DNA of 64,000 bases from Pontibacter rufus (lineage in GTDB: Bacteria > Bacteroidota > Bacteroidia > Cytophagales > Hymenobacteraceae). The position numbers and the translations under genes were made by a program. The stretch covers positions 124,001-188,000 of the forward strand of contig NZ_JADQDR010000005.1 in the NCBI RefSeq assembly GCF_015694705.1. The letters run 5' to 3'. The first letter of the stretch is position 1. Each line of letters begins with the position of its first letter. This document shows positions 15,183 to 24,376 of this stretch, piece by piece. The notes under the pieces were generated by a model. It was not told the DNA's origin and did not search any database. It worked only from the letters and a program-made list of their open reading frames with translations.

Positions 15183-17318
15183 TTACTTCTGATTTGCCTC
15201 TGGCTTTGGCAGAATTGCCTTACGCGAAAGTTTGAATTTTCCTGTTTTTTTATCAATATCGATAAGCTTCACTTTCACATCTTCTCCGATCTCCAGCACG
15301 CCATCCATGTTTTCAAGGCGTTCGTGTTTAATCTCTGAGATGTGCAACAAGCCGTCTTTACCGGGCATAAACTCCACAAAAGCGCCGTAAGGCTGGATGG
15401 ATTTCACCTTGCCAATGTACTCGTCGCCAATCTCCGGCTGCGCCACAATGCCCTTAATTTTGGAAACCGCACTGTCCATGGCTTCCTGGTTGCTGGCAAA
15501 AATGTTTACATGTCCACGCTCATTTTTCTCTTCGATGATAATTGTAGCACCAGTATCCTTTTGGATTTGCTGTATAACTTTCCCGCCCGGCCCGATAACG
15601 GCTCCGATAAATTCTTTATCAATTACGATGTTGAACGAACGCGGCGTATGCGGCTTGTAATCCGGATTTGGCGCAGCAATGGTTTTGTTCATCTCGCCGA
15701 GGATGTGCGCACGGCCTTCTTTTGCCTGGGCTAATGCTTGGCTTAGCACGTCATAAGACAAACCTTTCACCTTGATGTCCATCTGGCAGGCCGTGATACC
15801 ATTTTTGGTGCCTGTCACTTTAAAATCCATATCTCCCAGGTGATCTTCATCGCCCAGAATATCAGAAAGGACAGCAAATTTGCCTGTTTGCTCATCTGTA
15901 ATAAGGCCCATAGCAATACCCGAAACAGCATTCTTTATCGGCACACCGGCATCCATCAGCGCCAGGCTGCCCGCACAAACGGTTGCCATAGATGATGAAC
16001 CATTCGATTCTAAAATATCGGAAACGATACGGATAGTATAGGGATTAGCATCTTCCGGCGGAAGCACTTTTTTGAGGGCACGCAGCGCCAGGTTGCCATG
16101 CCCAACTTCGCGACGGCCAGGACCGCGGTTAGGTTTTACCTCGCCGGTAGAGAAAGCAGGGAAGTTATAGTGCAGCAAGAATTTATTTGTACCAGACACC
16201 ATGGCACTGTCGATCATCTGCTCGTCCAGTTTGGTACCCAGGGTTACGGTTGTCAGCGATTGTGTTTCGCCGCGGGTAAAGATTGCAGAGCCATGCGTAG
16301 CCGGCAGGTAGTTCACCTCCGACCAGATAGGGCGGATTTGATTCAGTTGGCGGCCATCCAGACGTATGCGATCGTTGAGCACCATGTTGCGAACGGCTTC
16401 TTTCTCTACATCGTGGAAGTATGTTTTTATTAGGCCCATGTCGTAGCCGTGATCTTCGGGCAGGCTGGCCACAAATTCGTTCAGCACCGCAGCAAAGCCT
16501 TCTTTGCGGCCGGTCTTACTGGTATCGCCTTTTTTAGCTACTTCGTAAGCACCCGCGTAAGTGGCGTCGTATACTTTCTGGCGCAGCTCTTCATCGTGTG
16601 TCTCGTGAGAGAAAGTACGTTTTTGCTGGGACCCAACCATTTCAGCCAAATCCAATTGTGCCTGACACTGTACTTTAACAGCTTCGTGGGCGTACTGAAT
16701 AGCTTCCAGCATTTCCTCCTCAGATACTTCGCTCATTTCACCCTCTACCATCACCACGCTGTCGATAGAAGCACCCACCATCAGGTCGATGTCTGCGCGC
16801 TGCAGATCAGAGATGTTCGGGTTGATTATCAGTTTGCCATCAATGCGGGCTACGCGCACTTCAGAGATAGGGCCGTTGAAAGGGATATCCGATACAGCCA
16901 GGGCAGCAGAAGCAGCCAGGGCGGCCAGAGCATCAGGCGCAACTTCCGGATCGGCAGAGATCAGGTTGATGGTCATCTGGGTTTCAGCATGGTAATCAGA
17001 CGGGAACAGCGGGCGCAGCACACGGTCTACCAGGCGCGAAACAAGTATTTCATAGTCAGACAAGCGGGCTTCTCTGCGCAGGAAACCACCGGGAATTTTA
17101 CCGGCAGAAGCAAATTTCTCCTGGTAATCAACAGATAAAGGCAAAAAATCCACGCCCTCACGGGCCTCTTTGTTGGAAACCACCGCTGCCAGCAACATGG
17201 CATTACCCAGTTTTACAACGACAGAGCCGTCAGCCTGCTTGGCTAGTTTCCCGGTTTCAATGGTTATCTCCCGGCCATCCGGAAGAAGTATAGTTTTAGT
17301 TATTGCGTTCTGAGACAT
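15183..17318 (-). CDS. pnp: Polynucleotide phosphorylase
   Basis: The enzyme degrades RNA from the 3' end with phosphate. The 711-residue protein has two RNase PH domains (N-terminal with [20 protein letters not shown]; second with [17 protein letters not shown]), a KH domain ([18 protein letters not shown]) and a C-terminal S1 domain ([17 protein letters not shown]). All parts are complete. The start is set at MSQNAITKT (17318), not the earlier MMFKQLK frame start. It lies 130 bases downstream of rpsO in the same direction, the usual rpsO-pnp order, with a hairpin terminator in between. Confidence 0.96.
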   Translation of the reverse strand: MSQNAITKTILLPDGREITIETGKLAKQADGSVVVKLGNAMLLAAVVSNKEAREGVDFLPLSVDYQEKFASAGKIPGGFLRREARLSDYEILVSRLVDRVLRPLFPSDYHAETQMTINLISADPEVAPDALAALAASAALAVSDIPFNGPISEVRVARIDGKLIINPNISDLQRADIDLMVGASIDSVVMVEGEMSEVSEEEMLEAIQYAHEAVKVQCQAQLDLAEMVGSQQKRTFSHETHDEELRQKVYDATYAGAYEVAKKGDTSKTGRKEGFAAVLNEFVASLPEDHGYDMGLIKTYFHDVEKEAVRNMVLNDRIRLDGRQLNQIRPIWSEVNYLPATHGSAIFTRGETQSLTTVTLGTKLDEQMIDSAMVSGTNKFLLHYNFPAFSTGEVKPNRGPGRREVGHGNLALRALKKVLPPEDANPYTIRIVSDILESNGSSSMATVCAGSLALMDAGVPIKNAVSGIAMGLITDEQTGKFAVLSDILGDEDHLGDMDFKVTGTKNGITACQMDIKVKGLSYDVLSQALAQAKEGRAHILGEMNKTIAAPNPDYKPHTPRSFNIVIDKEFIGAVIGPGGKVIQQIQKDTGATIIIEEKNERGHVNIFASNQEAMDSAVSKIKGIVAQPEIGDEYIGKVKSIQPYGAFVEFMPGKDGLLHISEIKHERLENMDGVLEIGEDVKVKLIDIDKKTGKFKLSRKAILPKPEANQK

Positions 17319-17406
17319 CTTCAATTGTTTAAACATCAAAAAGACAGGGCACCCATTGCATCCACTGTCGGGGTACTGGCAAAATGAAAGGGGAAGGCCT
17401 AAAAAA

Positions 17407-17439
17407 GTTTAGGGAATCCCTTGTAAGAATTCCCTAAAC
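17407..17439. terminator. Hairpin between rpsO and pnp
   Basis: GTTTAGGGAAT (17407-17417) pairs perfectly with ATTCCCTAAAC (17429-17439), loop 11 bases. On the minus strand it is followed by CTTTTTT, so it is a terminator or attenuator just beyond rpsO. Confidence 0.85.
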
Positions 17440-17447
17440 CCAATAGC

Positions 17448-17723
17448 TTATTTTCGGATACCAAGCTCACTGATGATAGCTCTGTATCGTTCGATATCGT
17501 TCTTCTGCAGGTAGTTCAGCAATCTTCTTCGCTTACCAACCAGTTTCAGGAGACCTAAACGGGTGCTGAAATCCTTCTTATGGATTTTCAGATGCTCCGT
17601 GAGGTCAGCAATGCGGGTGGTGAAAAGGGCGATTTGAGACTCGGCAGAACCTGTATCTGTGGTAGATTTAGTAAAGCCGTGCTTTTCAAAAATTTCTTGT
17701 TTCGCTTCAGTAGTTAATTTCAT
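17448..17723 (-). CDS. rpsO: 30S ribosomal protein S15
   Basis: A 91-residue ribosomal protein that binds 16S rRNA in the platform of the small subunit. Conserved parts are [21 protein letters not shown], the RNA-contact segment [20 protein letters not shown] and [14 protein letters not shown] -7 element TATCTTTG lies about 52 bases upstream. pnp follows in the same direction, after an intervening terminator. Confidence 0.97.
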   Translation of the reverse strand: MKLTTEAKQEIFEKHGFTKSTTDTGSAESQIALFTTRIADLTEHLKIHKKDFSTRLGLLKLVGKRRRLLNYLQKNDIERYRAIISELGIRK

Positions 17724-17774
17724 TGCGTATAAATATCAATCTGTTTTTCCTGGCAAAATATGCTGTATAAGCCG

Positions 17775-17782
17775 CAAAGATA
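17775..17782 (-). promoter_or_regulatory. Candidate -7 element of rpsO
   Basis: CAAAGATA on the plus strand reads TATCTTTG on the minus strand, a full match to TAnnTTTG, about 52 bases from the rpsO start. Confidence 0.55.
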
Positions 17783-17835
17783 AGGATTTTAATTAAACTT
17801 AAAAATTACCGCCTAATATCTTTTTATACTATAAT

Positions 17836-19251
17836 CTAAATTTTATTGCGGCGCAGGCGTGCCAAAAACTTACGCCAGAAATCTATCTCCAGCAGGCTGG
17901 AGTCGTTGCGGGCCTGGTACAAAAAGAAAAGACCTATGGGCAGCAGAATGGCATTGGCCCCCCACATACCCAGTCCAACGGGTATCAGCCCTTCGCGGCC
18001 CCACTTCTCTCCAAGTATGGTCATCACATATAATAGTATAAAAAACATGATGGAGATAAGCACCGGTACGCCCAGTCCCCCTTTTTTGATGATGGCACCC
18101 AGCGGCGCGCCGATCAGGAACATGACAAGTATGGCCGCAGACTGGGTATACTTACGCCATATTTCAATTTCATAGTTATTGGCTTCGCGTTTGGTGGCCG
18201 TGATGCGCTCCAGGTAATCGGCTGTAAAGGTTTTGATGTTGCGGGCTTTGTTTGTTGCCGTTTCCAGCATAACTATCTGGGGGGCATCCAGCTTACGCTT
18301 TACCTTATGCCCGACAAGCTTCAGCCCATTTTTAACCTGTCCGGTATCTGCTTTAAAATACATGTAATAGGGATCAATGTTTGGAGCATACTTATTCTGG
18401 TCTTTTACATTGCTGAGCCTGAGCGAGTCTGTTACCTGCTTGAGCTGGTCGATATTCTTCATCATCTTGTTGTCTGAAAAATATTCCTCCTTGGTGCGGT
18501 CCAGGTCAAAGGAAGCCAGGCTCATTACAATCTTGCTCTCGTCAAATTTCTGGCGGGTAAACTGGTCGTTGTTGTTCCGGTAACTCACGGGGCCACCCCT
18601 GTCGATGTACATGTTACCATCAAAAAGCTCCAGCACCAGGTAGCTGTCGTTGTGCTCAGTATACATGCGGCCGGAGTCAGCCAGAATAACTTTGGTATTG
18701 GAGCCTCCATCTGTGTGATCATAAATCATCACATCGCGCAGCGATTTGCCGTCGGCCAGTTTCTTGTTTATTTTGATGCTGTAACCGGGCAGCCCATTGT
18801 AAAAAGCGCCTTCCTTGAAGTTCATGGTCGGTTTTTTCTGGCGTATGTCCCAGAGCAGGCTATAGGCTTTGAGGTTTGCCTTGGGCACCACCAGGTTGTT
18901 GAAGAAAAAAGCGCCTATAGAAAGGATGAACACAAAAATAAAAACAGGACGCAGAATACGGGGCAGGGCAATACCTGCTGATTTAATGGCTGTCAGCTCA
19001 TGGTGTTCTCCCATGGTGCCAAACGTCATGAGCGCAGACAGCAACACGGCCAGGGGCATTGCCACAGGCGCCATGTTCATGCTGAAGTAAAAGATCAGCT
19101 CCCCGAAAACAGCCGCTCCCAGATCCTTGCCAACCAGTTCGTCGAGGTATTTGAGAATGTACTGCGTGAGCAGGATGAACTCAACAACAGCAAACGTAAG
19201 TATAAAGGGGCCGATAAATGACCGGAAAATAAGCTTGTCTAATTTCTTCAT
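17836..19251 (-). CDS. LptF/LptG family lipopolysaccharide export permease
   Basis: An inner-membrane permease of the YjgP/YjgQ family, part of the ABC transporter that pulls lipopolysaccharide out of the inner membrane. The 471-residue protein has three N-terminal helices (FIGPFILTFAVVEFILLTQY; APVAMPLAVLLSALMTFG; VFIFVFILSIGAFFFN), a large periplasmic jellyroll region at about residues 120-360, and three C-terminal helices (AAILVMFLIGAPLGAII; GVPVLISIMFFILLYVM; ILLPIGLFFLYQ). Whether it is LptF or LptG is not clear. It is alone; its upstream neighbour encodes a START-like protein. Confidence 0.92.
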   Translation of the reverse strand: MKKLDKLIFRSFIGPFILTFAVVEFILLTQYILKYLDELVGKDLGAAVFGELIFYFSMNMAPVAMPLAVLLSALMTFGTMGEHHELTAIKSAGIALPRILRPVFIFVFILSIGAFFFNNLVVPKANLKAYSLLWDIRQKKPTMNFKEGAFYNGLPGYSIKINKKLADGKSLRDVMIYDHTDGGSNTKVILADSGRMYTEHNDSYLVLELFDGNMYIDRGGPVSYRNNNDQFTRQKFDESKIVMSLASFDLDRTKEEYFSDNKMMKNIDQLKQVTDSLRLSNVKDQNKYAPNIDPYYMYFKADTGQVKNGLKLVGHKVKRKLDAPQIVMLETATNKARNIKTFTADYLERITATKREANNYEIEIWRKYTQSAAILVMFLIGAPLGAIIKKGGLGVPVLISIMFFILLYVMTILGEKWGREGLIPVGLGMWGANAILLPIGLFFLYQARNDSSLLEIDFWRKFLARLRRNKI

Positions 19252-19321
19252 GTGGGCCTGTGCGGCAACGTAGGGTTCTTGTTATCTTGTTTTGAATAAC
19301 AAGCAGTAACCAAAAATCGTG

Positions 19322-19329
19322 CAAAGATA
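19322..19329 (-). promoter_or_regulatory. Candidate -7 element of the LptF/LptG gene
   Basis: CAAAGATA on the plus strand reads TATCTTTG on the minus strand (TAnnTTTG). The leader of about 70 bases contains a small hairpin with arms CTTGTTAT and ATAACAAG. Confidence 0.5.
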
Positions 19330-19351
19330 AGCAGACCAGGCAGATTGTAAA

Positions 19352-19756
19352 CTACCCTCCTACTATTTCACGCAGCTTTTGCATCAGGTGCTCCCATAAT
19401 TCCTCCAACTCCTCCAGGTCATCTTCATCCGAGTAGTCCATCACTTTCAGAAACTGCTCTTCCGTCAGTTCGCTTGATTCGATGGAAAAATCGATAAAAG
19501 GTGCATCAACCGTTTGCTTTTTATCTTCGTCCAGGAAAATAAAGCGAACGGAGCGGTTGGTACGATGACCGGTCATTTCGGCATAATGGCTGCGCCCGTC
19601 CCAGATAAAGTTAAAGATCTTGTCTTCGTTTATCACCACGTTGTCGCAAAACCACTGCGACAGCCCGCTGGCTGTGCTCAGGTATGGGTAAAGCAGTTTA
19701 GCGGAAGCATTGATAGGAAACTCCCGGACAAACTTTACTTTGGTAACTTTCGTCAT
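19352..19756 (-). CDS. START-like (SRPBCC) domain protein
   Basis: A 134-residue cytoplasmic protein with the START-like helix-grip pattern seen in AHSA1/SRPBCC proteins: an early strand (KVKFVREFPINASAKLLYPY), the LSQWFCDNVVI segment, a central sheet (KIFNFIWDGRSHYAEM) and a long amphipathic C-terminal helix (ELEELWEHLMQKLREIV). The stretch EQFLKVMDYSDEDDLEELEE is very acidic. Orthologues are widespread in Bacteroidota, often beside the LptF/LptG permease gene as here, but their ligand is unknown. It is separated from that gene by about 100 bases containing its own -7 element. Confidence 0.8.
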   Translation of the reverse strand: MTKVTKVKFVREFPINASAKLLYPYLSTASGLSQWFCDNVVINEDKIFNFIWDGRSHYAEMTGHRTNRSVRFIFLDEDKKQTVDAPFIDFSIESSELTEEQFLKVMDYSDEDDLEELEELWEHLMQKLREIVGG

Positions 19757-19847
19757 AATAGGTATGGTAAGTGTCTGAGTAAGTATAGTATTTATTTTTG
19801 GTTGTATAAATATCTTAAAAATAAAATATTTTTTTTCGCGTCTATAC

Positions 19848-19879
19848 TTGTTTATTGGCTTAACATTGCGTTATATTTG
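19848..19879 (+). promoter_or_regulatory. Promoter of tRNA-Met
   Basis: TTG at 19848-19850 and TATATTTG at 19872-19879 are separated by 21 bases, fitting the Bacteroidota -33/-7 arrangement. Transcription would start a few bases before the tRNA. Confidence 0.65.
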
Positions 19880-19889
19880 CACCCGATTC

Positions 19890-19963
19890 GGCGGGGTAGC
19901 TCAGATGGTTAGAGCGCAGGATTCATAACCCTGAGGTCGGCAGTTCGATTCTGCTCCCCGCTA
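19890..19963 (+). tRNA. tRNA-Met (anticodon CAT)
   Basis: A 74-base cloverleaf. The acceptor 5' strand GGCGGGG pairs with CCCCGCT (last pair G-U). The D arm is in GCTCAGATGGTTAGAGC, the anticodon loop is TTCATAA, and the T arm is GGCAG-TTCGATT-CTGCT. The genome does not encode CCA directly after the discriminator A. Because pair 1-72 is G-U rather than the C/A mismatch of initiators, this is an elongator; a tRNA-Ile with lysidine-modified CAT is possible but less likely. A terminator follows. Confidence 0.92.
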
Positions 19964-19974
19964 CACTTATTAAC

Positions 19975-20013
19975 AAACCCTTTGTAAGTATAAACTTGCA
20001 GAGGGTTTTTTAT
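19975..20013 (+). terminator. Terminator of tRNA-Met
   Basis: AAACCCTTTGTAAGT (19975-19989) pairs with ACTTGCAGAGGGTTT (19994-20008) with two mismatches, followed by a T run. An AAGTATAA octamer spans the left arm and loop (19986-19993). Confidence 0.85.
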
Positions 20014-20093
20014 TTGATAAGGTTATATTTAACTGCATTATCAGTACAGATTTGCCTGATTATAATTTTCCTCAAAAATAATAAAATAAAATA

Positions 20094-21371
20094 ATGAAGC
20101 ACCTATACCTTCTTTTGCTGGCCTTGTTGCCCCTGCAGCACCTGCCGGCCCGGGCCAATGCGCCTGAAGTATATTATCTGCTGAAGCCTGACCGTGTTTT
20201 TGACGGAGCGCAAATGCACGAGGGGTGGCAGGTGCTGGTACATGGCAATAAAATTGAGGCGGCGGGCCCCAACATACAGGCACCGGCTACGGCAACAGCC
20301 ATCGACCTGACAGGTATGACGCTGCTGCCCGGGCTGATTGAAGGCCACAGTCATTTGTTTCTGCACCCTTACAACGAAACAAGTTGGAACGATCAGGTAC
20401 TCAAAGAATCTAGGGCGGAGCGCACGGCACGCGCTGTTGTACATGCCGAGAAAACGCTGCTGGCAGGCTTTACCACGGTGCGGGATTTGGGTACTGAAGG
20501 CGCCGCTTACGACGATGCAGGTCTGAAGCAGGCTATTAACAAAGGTGTTGTACCCGGGCCCAGAATGCTGGTTGCCACCAAAGCCATAGTAGCTACAGGA
20601 AGCTATGGCCCCAAAGTATTTAGCGCAGATCTGGATGCACCGGTTTTAGGTGCAGCAGAGGCAGATGGTTATGATGCTCTTATTAAGGAAGTACGCACGC
20701 AAATCGGCAAAGGCGCCGATATCATCAAAGTATACGCCGATTACCGCTGGGGATCAAATGGCGAGGCGCGCCCGACTTTTACAGAGGAGGAATTTAAAAC
20801 CATTGTGGCGGTTGCCAACAGCAGCGGCCGCCCTGTGGTGGCACACGCTTCAACGGCAGAAGGTATGCGGCGGGCCATTATGGCAGGGGTATCCACCATA
20901 GAACATGGCGATGCTGCGACACCGGAAATTTTCAGGCTGATGAAGAAAAAGAATGTTGCCTTCTGCCCTACCCTGGCCGCGGGCGATGCCATTGCGCAGT
21001 ATGGCGGGTGGCAGAAAGGTACACAGCCGGAGCCGGTGCGCCTGCAGGAAAAACGCCGGAGCTTTGCAGAAGCCATGAAAGCGGGCGTAACTATTTGCAT
21101 GGGCGGCGATGTGGGTGTTTTTCCGCATGGCGACAATGCCCGGGAGATGGAAATGATGGCAGCCTATGGCATGAAGCCGCTGGATGTGCTGCGTGCAGCA
21201 ACAGCCGTAAATGCCACTGTCTTCGGCATCAGCGACAAAGTAGGCAGCATTAAACCCGGCCTATTGGCCGACCTGGTAGCAGTAGAAGGAGATCCGGCTG
21301 CCAATATCAGCCAGATCAGGCAGGTGCGGCTTGTAATGAAGGATGGTGCACTCTATTTAAATACGAAGTAA
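20094..21371 (+). CDS. Secreted amidohydrolase (imidazolonepropionase-like)
   Basis: A 425-residue metal-dependent amidohydrolase with a signal peptide (YLLLLALLPLQHLPARANA), so it acts in the periplasm or outside. Metal-site signatures in order: GLIEGHSHLFLHP (HxH), the bridging-Lys region IIKVYADYRWG, VVAHAST, TIEHGDAA and CMGGDVGVFPHGD (Asp). The C-terminus (GSIKPGLLADLVAVEGDPAA) is the usual amidohydrolase composite-domain ending. Relatives include Xaa-Pro/Xaa-Arg dipeptidases and imidazolonepropionase-like enzymes; the substrate cannot be assigned. It is a single-gene unit ending in a long hairpin. Confidence 0.88.
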   Translation: MKHLYLLLLALLPLQHLPARANAPEVYYLLKPDRVFDGAQMHEGWQVLVHGNKIEAAGPNIQAPATATAIDLTGMTLLPGLIEGHSHLFLHPYNETSWNDQVLKESRAERTARAVVHAEKTLLAGFTTVRDLGTEGAAYDDAGLKQAINKGVVPGPRMLVATKAIVATGSYGPKVFSADLDAPVLGAAEADGYDALIKEVRTQIGKGADIIKVYADYRWGSNGEARPTFTEEEFKTIVAVANSSGRPVVAHASTAEGMRRAIMAGVSTIEHGDAATPEIFRLMKKKNVAFCPTLAAGDAIAQYGGWQKGTQPEPVRLQEKRRSFAEAMKAGVTICMGGDVGVFPHGDNAREMEMMAAYGMKPLDVLRAATAVNATVFGISDKVGSIKPGLLADLVAVEGDPAANISQIRQVRLVMKDGALYLNTK

Positions 21372-21470
21372 GAATTACGCGTTTGGAAAAAGCTGCGGTT
21401 AGGACATAAGTATAAAAAGCATCTTTTAAATGTTTCCCTACTTTCATTTGAAAACCTGAAGTATAAATAA

Positions 21471-21529
21471 GGCCAGTTTTCAACTGACGGAAGCTATTGT
21501 ATTATAGCTCCGCCAATTGAAAGCTGGCC
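21471..21529. terminator. Long hairpin between convergent genes
   Basis: GGCCAGTTTTCAACTGACGG plus AAGCTAT at 21471-21497 pairs with 21504-21529 over most of its length (a few G-U pairs, mismatches and one bulge), with a 6-base loop. It lies between the amidohydrolase and phosphorylase genes and would serve both. Two AAGTATAA octamers lie just upstream. Confidence 0.75.
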
Positions 21530-21612
21530 TCATGACAAGCTCTAAGTTGGAAACTTGAAGCAGATATAAAATGTATCCTAATCGCAGCTATTCCAAACCC
21601 GGAACCTGAACA

Positions 21613-23268
21613 CTAATAATTATACATGATATTGTAGTAATCGGCGGCCATGCGTGCGGCGGTAAATTCCGGCGTAATATCGCGCATGCTTTGCTTCATG
21701 ATGTTCATCCATTTGTCGCGCTTCAGGTAGTAGGCAGGCACAATTTCATTCTCCAGAATGTGCATCATACTTTTATAATCAGCCTCGTCCTGCATCTCTG
21801 CCGGCAGTGTGGTATCAGCAACGGGAATAATGAAGCTGTTTTCGCCATGGCGGGCAAACTCCGGAATCCATCCATCCTGGATCGAAAAATTGATTGCACC
21901 ATTCATGGCCGCTGTCATACCGCTGGTGCCGGAAGCTTCACGGGGGCGGCGGGGCGTATTCAGCCAGATATCGGCGCCGTGTTTCAGTTTACGCGACAGG
22001 TCCAGTTCATAGCCCGTGAGCACGGCAAAGTTTTTGCGCTTGTAGGATAACTTCACGAGCTTGTCGAAAGTATTTATTGCGCCGCTGTCGTAAGGGTAAG
22101 GCTTGCCGGCCCATATTACCTGCACAGGTTGTTCTTCGCGGCTGATCAGCGCGAAAAAGCGATCCAGGTCGCGCAGCAACAGATCGGCACGTTTATAAGC
22201 GGCAAATCGGCGGGCCCACACAATGGTGAGCACATCCGGCTGAAAGAGTTTGCCTGTCTGGTCAGCCACCACTTCAAAGAGATGCTGTTTCATTTCTGCC
22301 TTCCGGCGCACCAAAGCGGCATTATCATCTTCCTGCAAAGCCTGATTCAATTCTGTATCCATCCAGAAAGGGACATTCTGGGCATTCGTAATCGCTTTTA
22401 TCTCGCAAACACCCTCGTTATCATACCACATGTCGCGGGCAACCTCGCCATGCAGTTGCGACACACCATTGGCCACTTTCGAGAGGCGCAGGGCCGCTAA
22501 AGTATGGTTAAACATTTGCCCGTGCATTCCCGTAATTTCGCGCACTTCATCCAGTTGCATATTATTAAAGAAGCCCATGCGATCCAGAAAGTGAATATCA
22601 TGCTCCTCATTTCCTGCTTTTTCGGGGGTGTGGGTGGTAAACACGACATGCTTGCGCAACTCGCTTAAGTCCTGAAACTTGTCGTACAAATGAAATGTGA
22701 GCGGCAGCGCATGTCCTTCGTTCATGTGATATATTTCGGCGCCGCCCAGTGCCTCCACCACTTTAGCACCGCCTATACCGAGCACTATGCCCTGTGCAAT
22801 GCGTGTAGATGCTTCGGGATCGTAGAGCATGTGCGTGATGGTACGCGCCAGGTGATCGTTGCCCGGCACGTCCGTGGTCAGGAAATACATGGGCACTGTG
22901 CCAAACGTTTCGGGCTTAAGTACCATCGCTTTTACCAGCACCGGGTGCTCGTCAACCTGCACTGTCACCGTAATGCCGCTGTCTTCGAGGTAAGTATAAA
23001 ACTTTTGCAAAAACTGCACCCGCATTGTCTGATCCTCGTTCCGGCCCTGATCGTAGTAGCCATACTCCCACAGCATACCAATGCCTATCATGTTTTGTCG
23101 CAAATCAAAAGCGCTGCGCATGTGTGAGCCTGCCAGAAAACCCAACCCCCCCGAATAAATTTTTAAAGCCTGGTGAATGGCAAACTCCATGCTGAAGTAA
23201 GCTACGCGCTTGCTGTACCGTTCATCAATGTCGTGTGGGTGCGACCACCTGTTATACTGTGTCATCAT
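21613..23268 (-). CDS. Alpha-glucan phosphorylase homologue (GT35) lacking the PLP lysine
   Basis: A 551-residue member of the alpha-glucan family phosphorylases, normally glycogen-degrading. It is a compact form without the N-terminal DUF3417-like domain. Recognisable parts are VAYFSMEFAIHQALKIYSGG, YHMNEGHALPLTFHLYD, VFTTHTPEKAGNEEHD and WARRFAAYKRADLLL. The motif that carries the cofactor lysine in active phosphorylases (SGTxxMK) reads EASGTSGMTAAMNGAI here: Thr replaces Lys, which I checked in the DNA (codon ACA). Either the Bacteroidota compact form works differently or it is not a phosphorylase. The naming therefore follows the fold, not a proven reaction. Confidence 0.85.
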   Translation of the reverse strand: MMTQYNRWSHPHDIDERYSKRVAYFSMEFAIHQALKIYSGGLGFLAGSHMRSAFDLRQNMIGIGMLWEYGYYDQGRNEDQTMRVQFLQKFYTYLEDSGITVTVQVDEHPVLVKAMVLKPETFGTVPMYFLTTDVPGNDHLARTITHMLYDPEASTRIAQGIVLGIGGAKVVEALGGAEIYHMNEGHALPLTFHLYDKFQDLSELRKHVVFTTHTPEKAGNEEHDIHFLDRMGFFNNMQLDEVREITGMHGQMFNHTLAALRLSKVANGVSQLHGEVARDMWYDNEGVCEIKAITNAQNVPFWMDTELNQALQEDDNAALVRRKAEMKQHLFEVVADQTGKLFQPDVLTIVWARRFAAYKRADLLLRDLDRFFALISREEQPVQVIWAGKPYPYDSGAINTFDKLVKLSYKRKNFAVLTGYELDLSRKLKHGADIWLNTPRRPREASGTSGMTAAMNGAINFSIQDGWIPEFARHGENSFIIPVADTTLPAEMQDEADYKSMMHILENEIVPAYYLKRDKWMNIMKQSMRDITPEFTAARMAADYYNIMYNY

Positions 23269-23512
23269 ACTATTCTCTTATTTGCGGCTGAAGGCTGCCG
23301 TTGTTATACAGCGCCCAATATATTTATTAAAAATGATTTACTCTTTTTAGCACAAGTCCTGCCAACGTAAATATCTCGTTTAGTGTTTATAAAAAAGTAA
23401 AATATCTATACCCGAGCTCCTGAATATCTATACCCGGAGGCCCTAAATAAAGGTAAACTTTTGGATTATCCCATAACCTTGTAATTTTAGGGTCTGAATA
23501 TTTTAAAGCAAA

Positions 23513-24376
23513 ATGGAGAAAAGACTTGTGCTTGGGGCAGATATTGGTGGTTCTCACATCACAGCAGCCTTTATAGATCTGATAACACGCAGCATTTTGC
23601 CTGACACCCTTGTACGGGTTCCTGTTAACGCCCACGGCACTGCCAACGATATTCTGGCGGTGTGGTCGGGTGCAATCAAGAAGTCAGTGGATTGCCTCAA
23701 GATAAGCAGCCCCTGCATAGGTATAGCCATGCCCGGCCCCTTTGATTATGAAAACGGTGTGAGCAAGATACAGCACCAGGATAAGTATGACGCGCTTTAC
23801 AATCTGAATATTAAAACCCTGCTGGCACAGCGGCTGGGCATTGAGGCCTGCAACATCAGGCTGCTGAACGATGCGGCCTGTTTTCTGCAGGGAGAGGTTT
23901 TTGGCGGCGCAGCGCAGGGGTACTCCCGCGTAATCGGCCTTACGCTTGGTACAGGACTCGGCTCTGCACGTTATCATGCCGGCACCGCAGAAGATGCGGC
24001 CCTGTGGAGCATGCCTTTTCTGGATAGTATAGCTGAAGATTACCTGGTAACACGCTGGTTTGTGAAGCGCTACAAAGAGCTTACCGGTAAAACAGTGAGT
24101 GGCGCGCGCGAATTAGCAGAACAGGCTGACATCGACAGCGAAGTACAAAAGCTATTCGGCGAATACGGCCGTAACCTGGGCACTTTCCTGGCTAACTTTA
24201 TTCAAATGGATAATCCTGAGGCAGTAGTTATAGGCGGAAATATTGCAAAGGCGCTTAACCTGTTCCTGCCTGAGACAAAAAGCGTGTTGGCAATGCGGGG
24301 CATACATGTGCCACTATGTAAGGCTATACTTTCCGAAGAGGCTGCATTGCTGGGCGCTGCCAGTTGCTGGAAATAA
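23513..24376 (+). CDS. ROK family sugar kinase-like protein
   Basis: A 287-residue ROK protein, probably a glucokinase-type sugar kinase. The phosphate-binding start is VLGADIGGSHITAAFIDL, the catalytic Asp is in IRLLNDAACFLQGE and the second phosphate loop is GLTLGTGLGSA. The Cys-rich zinc motif (CxCGxxGC) of most ROK kinases is absent; its place is taken by AEDAALWSMPFLDSI. No helix-turn-helix is present, so it is not a repressor. It faces away from the phosphorylase homologue, and the two could handle glycogen-derived glucose. Confidence 0.85.
   Translation: MEKRLVLGADIGGSHITAAFIDLITRSILPDTLVRVPVNAHGTANDILAVWSGAIKKSVDCLKISSPCIGIAMPGPFDYENGVSKIQHQDKYDALYNLNIKTLLAQRLGIEACNIRLLNDAACFLQGEVFGGAAQGYSRVIGLTLGTGLGSARYHAGTAEDAALWSMPFLDSIAEDYLVTRWFVKRYKELTGKTVSGARELAEQADIDSEVQKLFGEYGRNLGTFLANFIQMDNPEAVVIGGNIAKALNLFLPETKSVLAMRGIHVPLCKAILSEEAALLGAASCWK

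Noticed and set aside
19890-19963. tRNA as initiator tRNA-fMet
   Set aside because: The first acceptor pair is G-U and not the C/A mismatch typical of initiators, and the anticodon stem lacks three consecutive G-C pairs.
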